The translations under genes were made by a program, and so were the position numbers. Below the pieces are notes generated by a model that saw only the letters and a list, made by a program, of their open reading frames with translations, was not told the origin of the DNA and did not search any database. Shown here in pieces: positions 33,481-42,573 of a DNA stretch of 64,000 nucleotides (position 1 is the first letter of the stretch; the number at the start of each line of letters is the position of its first letter). Origin of the DNA: Roseburia sp. (lineage in GTDB: Bacteria > Bacillota > Clostridia > Lachnospirales > Lachnospiraceae); contig JAMPFV010000003.1 in the NCBI GenBank assembly GCA_023664265.1, positions 61,127 through 125,126 of the forward strand, written 5' to 3'.

Positions 33481-33508
33481 TGTAAGGGCCGCGGAGGCGG
33501 GTGCAGGG

Positions 33509-34939
33509 ATGGAATACAGGAAGAATGATTGTGTGACGGTGACAATTGAAGATATGGGCAGCAGTGGTGAGGGCATCGGGAAGGTGGAGGGCTTTACCTT
33601 TTTTATCAAGGACGCCGTTATCGGGGATGTGGTGGAGGCGAAGGTGATGAAAGCCAAGAAGCGCTATGCCTACGCCAGGCTGACGCGGATTCTCACGCCG
33701 TCGCCGCGCAGGACGCGGCCGGCGTGCGCTGTTCATACGCAGTGCGGCGGCTGTCAGATACAGGCGCTGGCCTATCCGTCACAGTTGGCGTTCAAGTATA
33801 ACAGGGTGCGGAATAACTTGATTCGGATTGGCGGCTTTTCGGAGACGCTGCTCGATGAGATTTTGGAGCCGATTGTCGGGATGGAGCATCCGTACCGTTA
33901 TCGGAATAAGGCGCAGTTTCCGTTTGGCAGGAATAAGGAGGGTGTGACGGTGACGGGCTTCTACGCAGGGCGGACGCATGTCATTATCCCAAACACGGAC
34001 TGCGTACTTGGCGTGGAGGAGAATAAGGAAATCCTTGAGCGGATTCTCCTGTATATGAGGGAGAGCGGGGCGGCGCCGTACCATGAGGAGGACGGAAGCG
34101 GTCTTGTCCGCCATGTGCTGATACGGAAAGGCTTTTCCTCGGGGGAGCTGATGGTCTGCCTGATTATCAACGGGGAGGGGCTTCCGAGGGAGGACAGGCT
34201 TGTGGAAACGCTCCGCGCGGTGAGGGGAATGACGAGTATTTCCGTCAATGCGAATACGGAGCGGACGAATGTGATTATGGGTGCGCGGTGCCGCACGCTG
34301 TGGGGGCGGGACGCGATAACGGATACGATTCACGTGCGCACCTTGGAGGAGATTGACGCGGGTGCGGACGCGCTGCAAAGGGCTGATGCGGAGGGGATAA
34401 CGTTTTCCGTCTCGCCGCTTTCTTTTTATCAGGTGAATCCGGTCCAGACGGAGAAACTGTACAGTCTGGCGCTCGATTATGCCGGACTGACGGGGGAGGA
34501 GATTGTCTGGGACTTGTACTGCGGTATCGGCACAATCAGTCTCTTTATGGCGAAGCGGGCCAAGCATGTGTACGGGGTAGAGGTGATAGAACAGGCGATT
34601 GATGACGCGCGGGAGAACGCGAGACGAAACGGCATTGACAATGCGACCTTTTATGTGGGAAGGGCGGAGGAGGCGCTGCCGCGGCTGTGCGAGACGGAGC
34701 ATATACGTGCGGACGTTATCTGCGCAGACCCGCCCAGAAAGGGCTGCGACGAGGCGTGTCTTGCGACGATGGTCAGGCTGGCGCCGAAACGGATTGTGTA
34801 TGTGAGTTGCGACAGCGCGACGCTGGCGCGGGATTTGAAGTATCTGTGTGACAATGGGTATCGGTTGGAGCGGATGCGGCCGGTGGATATGTTTCCGGAG
34901 ACGGTGCATGTGGAGACGGTGTGCCTGTTGTCAGGCTGA
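33509..34939 (+). CDS. rlmD: 23S rRNA (uracil-5-)-methyltransferase (RumA/TrmA family)
   Basis: A 476-residue SAM enzyme. A TRAM domain at 5-62, [4Fe-4S] ligands in CAVHTQCGGC and a later Cys (NTDCVLGV), SAM fold DLYCGIGTISLFMA, ADPPRKGCDEACL, and the nucleophile Cys in IVYVSCDSATLARDL. It methylates a uridine in 23S rRNA; which position (such as U1939) cannot be told, so the symbol is provisional. It lies 28 bp after the YhaM gene. Confidence 0.88.
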   Translation: MEYRKNDCVTVTIEDMGSSGEGIGKVEGFTFFIKDAVIGDVVEAKVMKAKKRYAYARLTRILTPSPRRTRPACAVHTQCGGCQIQALAYPSQLAFKYNRVRNNLIRIGGFSETLLDEILEPIVGMEHPYRYRNKAQFPFGRNKEGVTVTGFYAGRTHVIIPNTDCVLGVEENKEILERILLYMRESGAAPYHEEDGSGLVRHVLIRKGFSSGELMVCLIINGEGLPREDRLVETLRAVRGMTSISVNANTERTNVIMGARCRTLWGRDAITDTIHVRTLEEIDAGADALQRADAEGITFSVSPLSFYQVNPVQTEKLYSLALDYAGLTGEEIVWDLYCGIGTISLFMAKRAKHVYGVEVIEQAIDDARENARRNGIDNATFYVGRAEEALPRLCETEHIRADVICADPPRKGCDEACLATMVRLAPKRIVYVSCDSATLARDLKYLCDNGYRLERMRPVDMFPETVHVETVCLLSG

Positions 34940-35102
34940 TAGATCCCTTTTGCAAAAAATCCCCCCAAATTTTTAAATTTCTCCTAAAATGATGCAACTT
35001 TGATGCATTTTTGTTGTATAATCAGAAAGGCAATGGGATGGCGGGGCATCGGGAACCGGCGGGAGCGCGCCTGATACAATCTGAGAAAAGGAGAAGAACT
35101 TT

Positions 35103-35687
35103 ATGACAAGATATGTTGTTATCGGAATCGTTGTATGTGTGGCTCTTTTCGCAATTGTGTATATGAAGATGACAATTGACGAGAAGAAAGGCGCAAACAG
35201 CGAGGAAAAACAGAAGATTAAAAATATCGTGAGGACGGCAGTGCCGAACAGTGAAGCATATACCGCGGCTTACGGGACAAGGGAGGAGTATTCCTTCAGC
35301 GGGGGTGGGAGACGGGTAACGTCCACAACCAAGTATTGGTACTACGGGGTGGCCTTTAAGCCGGGAGATTTATATCTTGTTCCACTGTCCTTTGAGGGCG
35401 GAGACATCGGCTGCAGTGAGCCGATTCACTTCGGGAAGGATGACCTTGGCATGGCGGAGACCAAGAACGGTCTGCTGACCCTGTATGGCAAGGACAGGAA
35501 AGAATTGATGAACCTCTTTGTGGTGGCAAGCAACACGAAGGAGGATAAGTATCATCCGGTGAACATTCAACAGAAGGAGGAGGCGGAAGCCTTCATGGAG
35601 TTTGCGAAAGCGTTTGCGCAGGAGATCAATGCGGCGAACGGCATTACCGACATTAAGGCCGCAAAGAAAGAGGCAGGAAAGCGCTAG
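35103..35687 (+). CDS. Unknown membrane-anchored protein
   Basis: A 194-residue protein with a single N-terminal helix (residues 4-22, YVVIGIVVCVALFAIVYM), then a soluble domain with a beta-rich centre (TSTTKYWYYGVAFKPGDLYLVPL) and a helical Lys-rich end (EAEAFMEFAKAFAQEINAAN). I do not recognise the family. It has its own leader and is closed by tandem terminators, so it appears monocistronic. AAAAGGAGAAG precedes the ATG. Confidence 0.65.
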   Translation: MTRYVVIGIVVCVALFAIVYMKMTIDEKKGANSEEKQKIKNIVRTAVPNSEAYTAAYGTREEYSFSGGGRRVTSTTKYWYYGVAFKPGDLYLVPLSFEGGDIGCSEPIHFGKDDLGMAETKNGLLTLYGKDRKELMNLFVVASNTKEDKYHPVNIQQKEEAEAFMEFAKAFAQEINAANGITDIKAAKKEAGKR

Positions 35688-35734
35688 GCCGCCTGTGCCG
35701 CAGATGGATACCGATAGGCCCGATGCCCTCAATT

Positions 35735-35768
35735 ACCGATATGAGTATCATCCATATCGGTTTTTTTA
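35735..35768 (+). terminator. Intrinsic terminator
   Basis: ACCGATATG / CATATCGGT with an 8-nt loop, followed by seven T. Confidence 0.9.
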
Positions 35769-35803
35769 TTCCATGGGAAATTGCGACAATCGTAGTGGCG
35801 GTT

Positions 35804-35832
35804 AATCGTCGCTGCCGAGCGACGATTTTTTA
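35804..35832 (+). terminator. Second intrinsic terminator
   Basis: AATCGTCGCT / AGCGACGATT with a GCCG loop and T run, 35 bp after the first. Two strong terminators in tandem isolate the next two-component operon. Confidence 0.9.
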
Positions 35833-35897
35833 CAATTTGTTGCTTTTTTCCCTTTCAATTTATGGTATCATAGCGGCGGAATGAGGTGTAATCGGAT

Positions 35898-36557
35898 ATG
35901 AAAATCTTGGTAATAGAGGATGATGCTGCGATTTCCGAGCTGATTTGCATGAATCTGGAGGCGGCGGGGTATGAGGCACAGCCGATTTTCGACGGCAACG
36001 AGGCTGCGGAGCGGTTGCAAAGCGGTGCGGCTGCGGATGCCGCATTGGCGTTGGTGGATGTGATGCTGCCTGGGAAAGACGGATTTGCCCTGATGGAGGA
36101 TTTGCGGCGTGTACAGATGCCCGTTATCTATCTGACTGCCAGGGACGACGTGTTCTCCAAGGTACATGGGCTGAAAGCGGGCGCGGAGGACTATATTGTG
36201 AAGCCCTTCGAGGTGTTGGAGCTTTTGGTGCGCATGGAGAAGGTGCTCAAGAGGACGGGACGCGGGCGGGAGCGCCTGCAGATACGGGATGTCGTCATTG
36301 ATTTGAAAGAGCACAGCGTGACCAAGGCGGGGGCGCGGATTCCCTTAAAGCCGATGGAATATGAGCTGCTTGTGGCCTTGGCGCAGAGCAGGAATGTGGC
36401 GTTCAGCAGGGACGAGCTGTTGGACAGGGTCTGGGGCGTGGACTATGCCGGCGAGACAAGAACCGTGGATGTACATATCGGCAGGCTGCGCAAAAAGCTG
36501 GACTTTTATCAGGTTATCCGCACGGTCTCCAAGACAGGCTATCGGTTGGAGGATTAG
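35898..36557 (+). CDS. OmpR-family response regulator
   Basis: A 219-residue protein. The receiver has EDD at residues 7-9 and phospho-acceptor Asp54 (LALVDVMLPGKDG) with Lys in YIVKPF. The winged helix follows (FSRDELLDRVWGVDYAGETRTV). It is 2 bp ahead of its kinase. Unlike the first system, the regulator lacks a long linker. Confidence 0.95.
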   Translation: MKILVIEDDAAISELICMNLEAAGYEAQPIFDGNEAAERLQSGAAADAALALVDVMLPGKDGFALMEDLRRVQMPVIYLTARDDVFSKVHGLKAGAEDYIVKPFEVLELLVRMEKVLKRTGRGRERLQIRDVVIDLKEHSVTKAGARIPLKPMEYELLVALAQSRNVAFSRDELLDRVWGVDYAGETRTVDVHIGRLRKKLDFYQVIRTVSKTGYRLED

Positions 36558-36559
36558 AG

Positions 36560-37936
36560 ATGAAGCTATGGGAAAAAATGTCCCTGATAACGGCTGCGGC
36601 GCTGCTTGTGAGCGCGGGGATATCCGGCAGCACGGTAATTTACCGCTGTGTCTGCTACAATCAGGAAAAGACGGTCGAGAATTACATGCAGCAGGTGAAA
36701 TCTACCGCCTATGCGGTCGGAAAGGAGCTGGATTACGAACCGTTTGAGCGGTTCAGCGAGACAACCGCGTATGCGTATTATGCCTATGTACTCAGAAAAT
36801 ACGGGGAGGCAGACTATATTTTAATAGCGGGAGACGAGGTGGTCGCCAACAGGACGCCGTATTCATTGGTGAATCCCGCAGATGAGCGGTGGGGGGCGGC
36901 GGAGGGCAGCTTCGTTGTCCAAGAGAGGGAGAGCCGACATATACTTGTCGTCGGCAGACGCGTTCCCGCAGGGGCGGACAGGGATTATAAGCTGGTTCTG
37001 GTTCAGGATATTTCGCCGATTTATGCGGATATCCGTGCGCAGATCTTTTTTTATGTCATAATTTATGCGGGGACGGTCGTTGTCACCGTTTTTTTGATAT
37101 TCCTGATAACGCGGAGGGTGCTTTTGCCTTTACAGGAGCTTGAGCGGGCGGCGAAGGATATCAGCGAAGGGCGGCTTGAGCGGCGCGCCAGGGTGCGTGC
37201 GCGGGATGAAATCGGCGGGATGGCGGAGGCCTTCAATGCGATGGCGGCGCAGATAGAGCGGCAGGTTCGGGAGCTGACGGCAGAATCTGAACGGCGCAGA
37301 CAGCTGCTCGGAAGCCTGACGCATGAGCTGAAAACGCCGATGACCGCCATTATGGGCTATGCGGACTCGCTGCTCCATGTAAGGCTCAGGGAGGAGCAGC
37401 GCGAAAAAGCGCTGTGGCATATTCATAATGAGTGCGGCAGGCTGGAGCGTATCAGCAGTAAGTTGATGAGCCTGATCGGCCTGCACGAGAACGGCAGCAT
37501 CTGCATGGAGGAGGTCTCCGTAAGGGAACTCTTTGAATGCGTCGCGGGGCTGGAGGAGGAGAATTTGAGGAAAAGGCACCTTGCGCTGGAGTATTCCTGT
37601 GAGAGTGTCGTGTGGCGCCTGGACAGGGATTTGTTCGAGAGCCTTTTGATTAACCTGATTGATAACGGCGCAAAGGCGAGCAGGGAAGGACAGACAATTT
37701 TTATGACAGGACTGTCAGACAGGATTGTCGTGCGCGACCAGGGTTGTGGGATTCCCGAGGAGGAGCTGCCCCGAGTGACGGAGGCCTTTTATATGGTCGA
37801 TAAGGCGCGGAGCAGGAAATCGGGAGGAAGCGGTCTGGGGCTGGCGCTCTGTGAGAGGATTGCAGGACTTCATGGCGCGCGATTGCGGATTGAGAGCGTG
37901 CTTGGAGAGGGAACGACGGTGACGGTGCTGTTTTGA
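36560..37936 (+). CDS. Sensor histidine kinase
   Basis: A 458-residue kinase. Membrane helices at about 8-28 and 161-183, sensor loop between them, HAMP 184-238, phosphoacceptor His255 in GSLTHELKTPMTAIMGYADS, N box LIDNGAKASREG, G1 VVRDQGCGIP, G2 GGSGLGLALCE. It pairs with the regulator upstream. A terminator follows, and an unrelated lipoprotein gene follows that. Confidence 0.94.
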   Translation: MKLWEKMSLITAAALLVSAGISGSTVIYRCVCYNQEKTVENYMQQVKSTAYAVGKELDYEPFERFSETTAYAYYAYVLRKYGEADYILIAGDEVVANRTPYSLVNPADERWGAAEGSFVVQERESRHILVVGRRVPAGADRDYKLVLVQDISPIYADIRAQIFFYVIIYAGTVVVTVFLIFLITRRVLLPLQELERAAKDISEGRLERRARVRARDEIGGMAEAFNAMAAQIERQVRELTAESERRRQLLGSLTHELKTPMTAIMGYADSLLHVRLREEQREKALWHIHNECGRLERISSKLMSLIGLHENGSICMEEVSVRELFECVAGLEEENLRKRHLALEYSCESVVWRLDRDLFESLLINLIDNGAKASREGQTIFMTGLSDRIVVRDQGCGIPEEELPRVTEAFYMVDKARSRKSGGSGLGLALCERIAGLHGARLRIESVLGEGTTVTVLF

Positions 37937-37940
37937 GACT

Positions 37941-37985
37941 GCGCACCCTGAAGCCGTGCGTGAATGATCCGGTGCGCTTTTTTTT
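37941..37985 (+). terminator. Intrinsic terminator after the second two-component operon
   Basis: GCGCACC (37941-37947) and GGTGCGC (37971-37977) form the stem, followed by eight T. Confidence 0.85.
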
Positions 37986-38083
37986 ACACTTTGTTGTATA
38001 TTTTTTACATGGGAATCCCGTATGCTTATGGAGACGGATGCGCACCGCCTGAAAACAATGGTTGTACATGGAGGGAAATGGAA

Positions 38084-39661
38084 ATGAAAAACAGAGAAAG
38101 AGCGGCGGTTCTGCTGGCGGCAGTCGGTATAGGCGCGGCGGCGTTGAACGGCTGCGGAGGCAGTGTACAGACATCGGAGGAGGTTGTCGTTACAGATAAT
38201 CAGGGGACGGGACAAATGACAGTCGTGTCAGATATGCGGGCAAACACGGCAGTGGGAACGGTCGCGGAGCAGGTGCAGGCGCCGGAGCTTTACCGCACGG
38301 AGGTTTCCTCGGAGTCGGTGAGACTGACGGCTGACGCGGAGCTGGTGATTCCTGACGTTGCGGGTATAAAGATCAAGAAGGTTACTGGCAGGGTCTTTAC
38401 GCAGGAGGACTATGACGCGGTGAACAGAGTATTGCTCGGCGGCGGAAAGCTTTGGGAGCGGGATTACGAAGCGTTGGCGGACAGTCATGGATTTTTCAGG
38501 GAGGAGCTGGATGAGAAGATTGCCGAAATGGAGCGCCGGATAACGGAGGAAGGCTTGGACGGCAATGCCTCATACGCCGGAAAGGCCATCACTCTGAATC
38601 GACAGATTGCAGAATGGAAGGCGCTGCGGGAAAAGGCAGTCACGGCGGATGAGGCGGAGGCCCGGGGGCTGATTAAGGAGCTTCCCGCGGTGGTCACCTA
38701 TGACGCCGCCTTGTCGGAGACGGGAGAGAATGACCTTGACGGAACCGTTACGGTGGGAGGGCAGAATTATTCTGTTTGGATAGACAATAATGCGACGGAG
38801 GAGACAAATATGGTGTGCTTCTCCGTTGAGAAGATGGATGGAGACGGGAATTACCTCCCCTTTTCCGACACGAAGCCTGATGTGGAGCATCCGGAGGATA
38901 TTGTGTCAAATGTAATACCCAAGCCCGGACTTGAAAATATGGAACTCTTGCCGGAGGAGGTTTGGGCGCAGGCCCTGGAGGCGGTAAAGCAGATGGGAAT
39001 CGGCGAGTTTGCGGTTCAGTCAGGACTGTACTATGCATGCTGGAGTTGTGATGAATCCGTTGCCGACGCGCCGAACTTCCTTGCAGGGATTGGGTATGGG
39101 ATGCATTTTGCGAGAGTTGTGGACGGCATTCCCATTCGCTATTCGTGGGAAAACGGGGGAGAGCTTACGGACGAGGACATTGAGAAGTGGGCGCTGGCCG
39201 TCGAACAAAGAGCCATGGGTGAGACGGTTGAGGAGGACATTCCGGTGGTGTGGCCGTTTGAGGAGCTGACGCTTATCTGGAATAATGACGGCTTCCGCAC
39301 ATTTGAGTGGAGAAATCCGTACACGATTGAGGACTTGTCGGAGGAGTATGTATTTCTGCTGCCGTTCTCCGATATCAGCAATATTTTTGAGGAAATGATG
39401 TTGAAAAAGCAGGCGGACAGCTTCAACAATGAGGGGGATACCGTGGACATTCATGTGGAGCAGGTGGTTTTGAGCTATATGCGAATCAGGGAAAAGGAAT
39501 CCATGGAGGGTACGCTGATTCCGGTATGGGATTTCTTGGGCACGAAAACCTTCAAAAACGCGGCGGGAGAGGTGGATCTTGTGCGGGAGTACACCTATGA
39601 GAGCCTCCTGACCGTCAATGCGATGGACGGGACGGTTCTCGACAGGTGGAGCGGCTATTGA
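38084..39661 (+). CDS. DUF6034-like lipoprotein
   Basis: A 525-residue lipoprotein with signal peptide and lipobox LNGC (about residue 22). The mature part has VIPDVAGIKIKKVTGRVFTQ then a coiled-coil (EKIAEMERRITEEG, residues 150-200) and a large alpha/beta domain with repeated short strands. It resembles the DUF6034 lipoproteins of Lachnospiraceae by memory; function unknown. The ATG at 38084 lies 8 nt after GGAGGG. Its end overlaps the convergent lipoprotein gene by 7 bp. Confidence 0.7.
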   Translation: MKNRERAAVLLAAVGIGAAALNGCGGSVQTSEEVVVTDNQGTGQMTVVSDMRANTAVGTVAEQVQAPELYRTEVSSESVRLTADAELVIPDVAGIKIKKVTGRVFTQEDYDAVNRVLLGGGKLWERDYEALADSHGFFREELDEKIAEMERRITEEGLDGNASYAGKAITLNRQIAEWKALREKAVTADEAEARGLIKELPAVVTYDAALSETGENDLDGTVTVGGQNYSVWIDNNATEETNMVCFSVEKMDGDGNYLPFSDTKPDVEHPEDIVSNVIPKPGLENMELLPEEVWAQALEAVKQMGIGEFAVQSGLYYACWSCDESVADAPNFLAGIGYGMHFARVVDGIPIRYSWENGGELTDEDIEKWALAVEQRAMGETVEEDIPVVWPFEELTLIWNNDGFRTFEWRNPYTIEDLSEEYVFLLPFSDISNIFEEMMLKKQADSFNNEGDTVDIHVEQVVLSYMRIREKESMEGTLIPVWDFLGTKTFKNAAGEVDLVREYTYESLLTVNAMDGTVLDRWSGY

Positions 39662-40617
39662 TAGTGCACCATAAAGGCATCCCGGCCCGAATCAAATACG
39701 AAGCAATAGGAGGGGGTGGGATCCGCCCCCTCATAGATATAGTATCGCTGAATGCTGCCATGCGTGATATATTCTTCCATGTAAACGGCGCGCTCCGCTT
39801 CGTCATAATATATAGTTCGCGTGCTCTCATAAGTGCCGAACAGAAAAGAATCGAATACACAGCTCTTGGAGAAAAGAGAGCCATCCTCCCGATAGGCATA
39901 GTCAATCCGGATAAACGGATGATTCGATACCGTTTCGTCATATAGAATACAGTCTCCGAACGCCGTAAATCGGAGCGGTCTTCCGTTCTCATTGTATGTG
40001 AGCTGTTCCGTGGGGTTTGTGATGTCCTCACGGTTCTTTCCGCTGTCAATCCCGACGCTGCCATCCATGTAATAGCACCATTTGTCGAAATCATAGGGCT
40101 CCTCCAGCGCAAAATCCCGGTTCTCCGTGCCGGAAAAGCGGAAGCCCACTTTGCTGTTGTCCGCACCGTACCCGTAGCTGATGCCGGAGCCTGCGCCGCT
40201 TTCCGCGTCATAATAAAGCTTTAGGAGCAGACTCTCGTCCTCCGGATAATAAAATTCCAAAAAAGGTTTGCCCGCCAAAACATAAGCCGTCTCGTCCGCG
40301 GCTTCGTCCATCCGGTCCCATTCAACCGTCTTTTCTAATGCGGTCTCGTTCCCTGCCGTGTTGTCTTTCACTTCTGTGTCTGCGTCTTGAGAGGCAGCTT
40401 CTCTTGATGTCGCGGCTTCTGATTCTGCATTCGTGTCTTTCACTTCTGTGTCTGCGTCTTGAGAGGCAGCTTCTCTTGATGTCGCGGCTGCCGCTTCCAA
40501 GACTGCGTTTTCCGTATCGGCTGCCGCTTCCCAATTGGTTCTGTCGCCGCAGCCGCTTAGAGAAAGCAGCGCGCCCGCGATAAGTATGGATTGAATGGCC
40601 GTTCTTCTGCTCTTCAT
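39655..40617 (-). CDS. Repeat-bearing lipoprotein of unknown function
   Basis: A 320-residue lipoprotein. Signal peptide with lipobox LSGC (residues 20-23). Residues 35-95 are a low-complexity linker containing two 24-residue tandem repeats (SREAASQDADTEVKD in each). The C-terminal domain (100-320) is rich in Tyr, Asp and beta strands (LLKLYYDAESGAG, RTIYYDEAERAVYMEEYI), which recalls YD/RHS-like or MORN-like beta repeats without a clear family. It is convergent with the previous lipoprotein. Confidence 0.65.
   Translation of the reverse strand: MKSRRTAIQSILIAGALLSLSGCGDRTNWEAAADTENAVLEAAAATSREAASQDADTEVKDTNAESEAATSREAASQDADTEVKDNTAGNETALEKTVEWDRMDEAADETAYVLAGKPFLEFYYPEDESLLLKLYYDAESGAGSGISYGYGADNSKVGFRFSGTENRDFALEEPYDFDKWCYYMDGSVGIDSGKNREDITNPTEQLTYNENGRPLRFTAFGDCILYDETVSNHPFIRIDYAYREDGSLFSKSCVFDSFLFGTYESTRTIYYDEAERAVYMEEYITHGSIQRYYIYEGADPTPSYCFVFDSGRDAFMVHYQ
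40363..40489 (-). repeat. 72-nt tandem repeat inside a lipoprotein linker
   Basis: A 55-nt block is identical at 40363-40417 and 40435-40489, period 72 nt (24 codons, twice the 36-nt unit seen in other genes here). It lies wholly in the linker after the lipobox. Confidence 0.85.
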
Positions 40618-40795
40618 AATACTCCTCCATGCCGCCCTTTTTGACGTTCAATATCAAAATAAAATCCGCTCCCGCATTCGGATAAAAGGATTGTGTTGCC
40701 GCAAGAACTATCATAACATATAAGTGATGATTTTACCATGAAGTGATTCATAAAAATCCTCATATCGCTTTTGGCGGCTCAATGCAGATTGTGCG

Positions 40796-40843
40796 AAAAG
40801 CGCTCTTGAGACATGAACAGAAAAGCGCTCTTGAGACAGGAAC
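40796..40843 (+). repeat. 25-nt direct repeat in spacer
   Basis: AAAAGCGCTCTTGAGACA followed by one variable base and GAAC occurs at 40796 and again at 40821. It lies upstream of the PH-like gene in the 292-bp spacer 40618-40909, which shows no other gene; it could be a regulator site. Confidence 0.6.
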
Positions 40844-40909
40844 TTTCTCTTGTTTTTTACAGCCGGAATGATATAATAAAACAGAAAAACACTTATGAGG
40901 AGGTCTGTT

Positions 40910-41284
40910 ATGGCATCAAAAGAACAAAAGAGAGAAGAGCTGGAAAAATCGCTGCGGGAGGCGGGGCTGATGGAGGAGACGGATTCCATTGAGTCGGAGA
41001 CAAAGGGCGACTATTGGACATTCGGCTCCCAGACAAGAGGAAGCTTTATTTTCACGAAGGAGAAGTTTATCTTTATCGGCGGCTTGGGAATGAACAATTT
41101 CGCGCTCAAGTATTCGGACATTAAGGGCATTAAGAAATCCATGATAAACTTTTTCATCCCGACGGGCGTCACCGTGACGGCGCTTGACCCTGAGAGCGGG
41201 AAGGAGAAAAAGTATAAGTGCTCCGTTATGAAGCGGGCAGAATGGATGGAATATCTGGGCAAGCGGGCGAATATTACCGTATAG
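40910..41284 (+). CDS. PH/GRAM-like small protein
   Basis: A 124-residue cytosolic protein. After a charged helix (KEQKREELEKSLREAGLM), residues 38-120 form a single beta domain (GSFIFTKEKFIFIGGLGMNNF, YSDIKGIKKSM, PTGVTVTAL) resembling bacterial PH/GRAM-type domains. Function unknown. The ATG at 40910 is preferred over 40895 because GAGGAGG lies six bases before it. A terminator follows. Confidence 0.7.
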   Translation: MASKEQKREELEKSLREAGLMEETDSIESETKGDYWTFGSQTRGSFIFTKEKFIFIGGLGMNNFALKYSDIKGIKKSMINFFIPTGVTVTALDPESGKEKKYKCSVMKRAEWMEYLGKRANITV

Positions 41285-41300
41285 GTGCAGTGACAGAAGA

Positions 41301-41340
41301 GGGTGTGCAGTCTTGGACTTTTGGGACGGCACACCTTTTT
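41301..41340 (+). terminator. Intrinsic terminator
   Basis: GGTGTGC (41302-41308) and GCACACC (41329-41335) with a T run. Confidence 0.8.
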
Positions 41341-41474
41341 GGTATGTCAATCCTTCCAAGAGATGAAATATTCTCAAAAAATCATTGCTTTTCGCGCGAA
41401 ATTCGGGTATCATAGTGATTATAATGTGGTGTAAATGCGTTGCGCAAAGAGCGTGCGCAGAAATGGAGATTTAT

Positions 41475-42563
41475 ATGAATCGCAAAAAAAAGATGGGAGG
41501 CACGGAGGTCGCGTTTCGGCCGCAGACAATCATTGAGGCCCGCTATGATTTGGACAGACGGCAGAATGACATCTTGGACATCCTGCTCGGGATTGTGGGC
41601 GAGGGGGACGACACGGAGGAGAACACGCGCTATGAGATTAACATCGGCGATGTGAAGCACCTCTACAATCTTCAGGATGAGTCGAATGCGTACGCGTATC
41701 TGCAAAAGGCCGTGAAGAAGTTCGAGGGTCTGGGCTTTCGCCTGAAGGAGGACGAGGGGACAGACATTTACTATCCGTGGTTTAGCAAGATTAAATATCA
41801 GAAAAAGCGCGGCGATGAGGGGCGCAGCAAGATTGTCCTTGACCTTCACCCTGAGGTGAAGGAGATGATCATGTCCGCGAAGCAAGGGGCGTATTACCGG
41901 ATTGAGTACCCGCTGAACCTGACCAAGAAGTATTCAAAGCGCCTCTATTATCTGCTCAAGGATAAGGAGAACTTTAACGGCGGCGTCTTTGTCGTGTCCT
42001 TCAACGAGCTGCGCAAGATGATGAAGATCCCTGATTCCTACGCAAACGGCAATGTCAAGCGGGAAATTCTGGACAAGCCGTATGAGGAGATTAACGGGAA
42101 CACGGACATCGCCTTTGAGTATGACCTGATTTATGAAAAACTTCCCAGTGGACAGCGGAGCATCGGTGCGGTAAGGTTTAAGGTGAAGAAGCTCAAGAGA
42201 AGGCGCACTGTGGTCGAATACGAGACCATTGAGCAGAACGGCGCCTCCGTTGTCGCGAGCGAGGAGGAGCAGGAGGTTATCGACGTGTTCGACTGCAGCC
42301 TCAAGGAGGCGAAGGATATTCTGCGGACGGCCAAGGCGAACGGACGCACCCGTGAGCAGTTGTTTGAGATCCTTACATATACTTTGCGCAAGCAGGTTGA
42401 GAATAAGGTGGGCTATGTGCTGACCATCCTCAAGAACGGATACAACGAGCCGACGCGCCTGAGCGGACAGCGGACAGGCTCCGCATGGAACAATAAGGAG
42501 CTGGATACAGCGTATTCGCAGATGAATTTCGCGGATCTTGAGCGGCAGATTTTATCGAATTGA
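41475..42563 (+). CDS. RepB/Rep_3-family replication initiator protein
   Basis: A 362-residue protein with two tandem winged-helix domains of plasmid Rep_3 initiators (about residues 15-125 and 130-230): ARYDLDRRQNDILDILLGIV, LQKAVKKFEGLGFRL, YPLNLTKKYSKRLYYLLKDK and FNELRKMMKIPDSYANG. A C-terminal helical tail (250-360) is not part of the core. Such proteins open plasmid or chromid origins by binding iterons. No iterons are visible in 41341-41474 or after the gene, so an origin here is not supported. The ATG at 41475 follows a weak GGAGA. It is 10 bp before an ABC ATPase gene. Confidence 0.8.
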   Translation: MNRKKKMGGTEVAFRPQTIIEARYDLDRRQNDILDILLGIVGEGDDTEENTRYEINIGDVKHLYNLQDESNAYAYLQKAVKKFEGLGFRLKEDEGTDIYYPWFSKIKYQKKRGDEGRSKIVLDLHPEVKEMIMSAKQGAYYRIEYPLNLTKKYSKRLYYLLKDKENFNGGVFVVSFNELRKMMKIPDSYANGNVKREILDKPYEEINGNTDIAFEYDLIYEKLPSGQRSIGAVRFKVKKLKRRRTVVEYETIEQNGASVVASEEEQEVIDVFDCSLKEAKDILRTAKANGRTREQLFEILTYTLRKQVENKVGYVLTILKNGYNEPTRLSGQRTGSAWNNKELDTAYSQMNFADLERQILSN

Positions 42564-42573
42564 GGAGCGGCAG

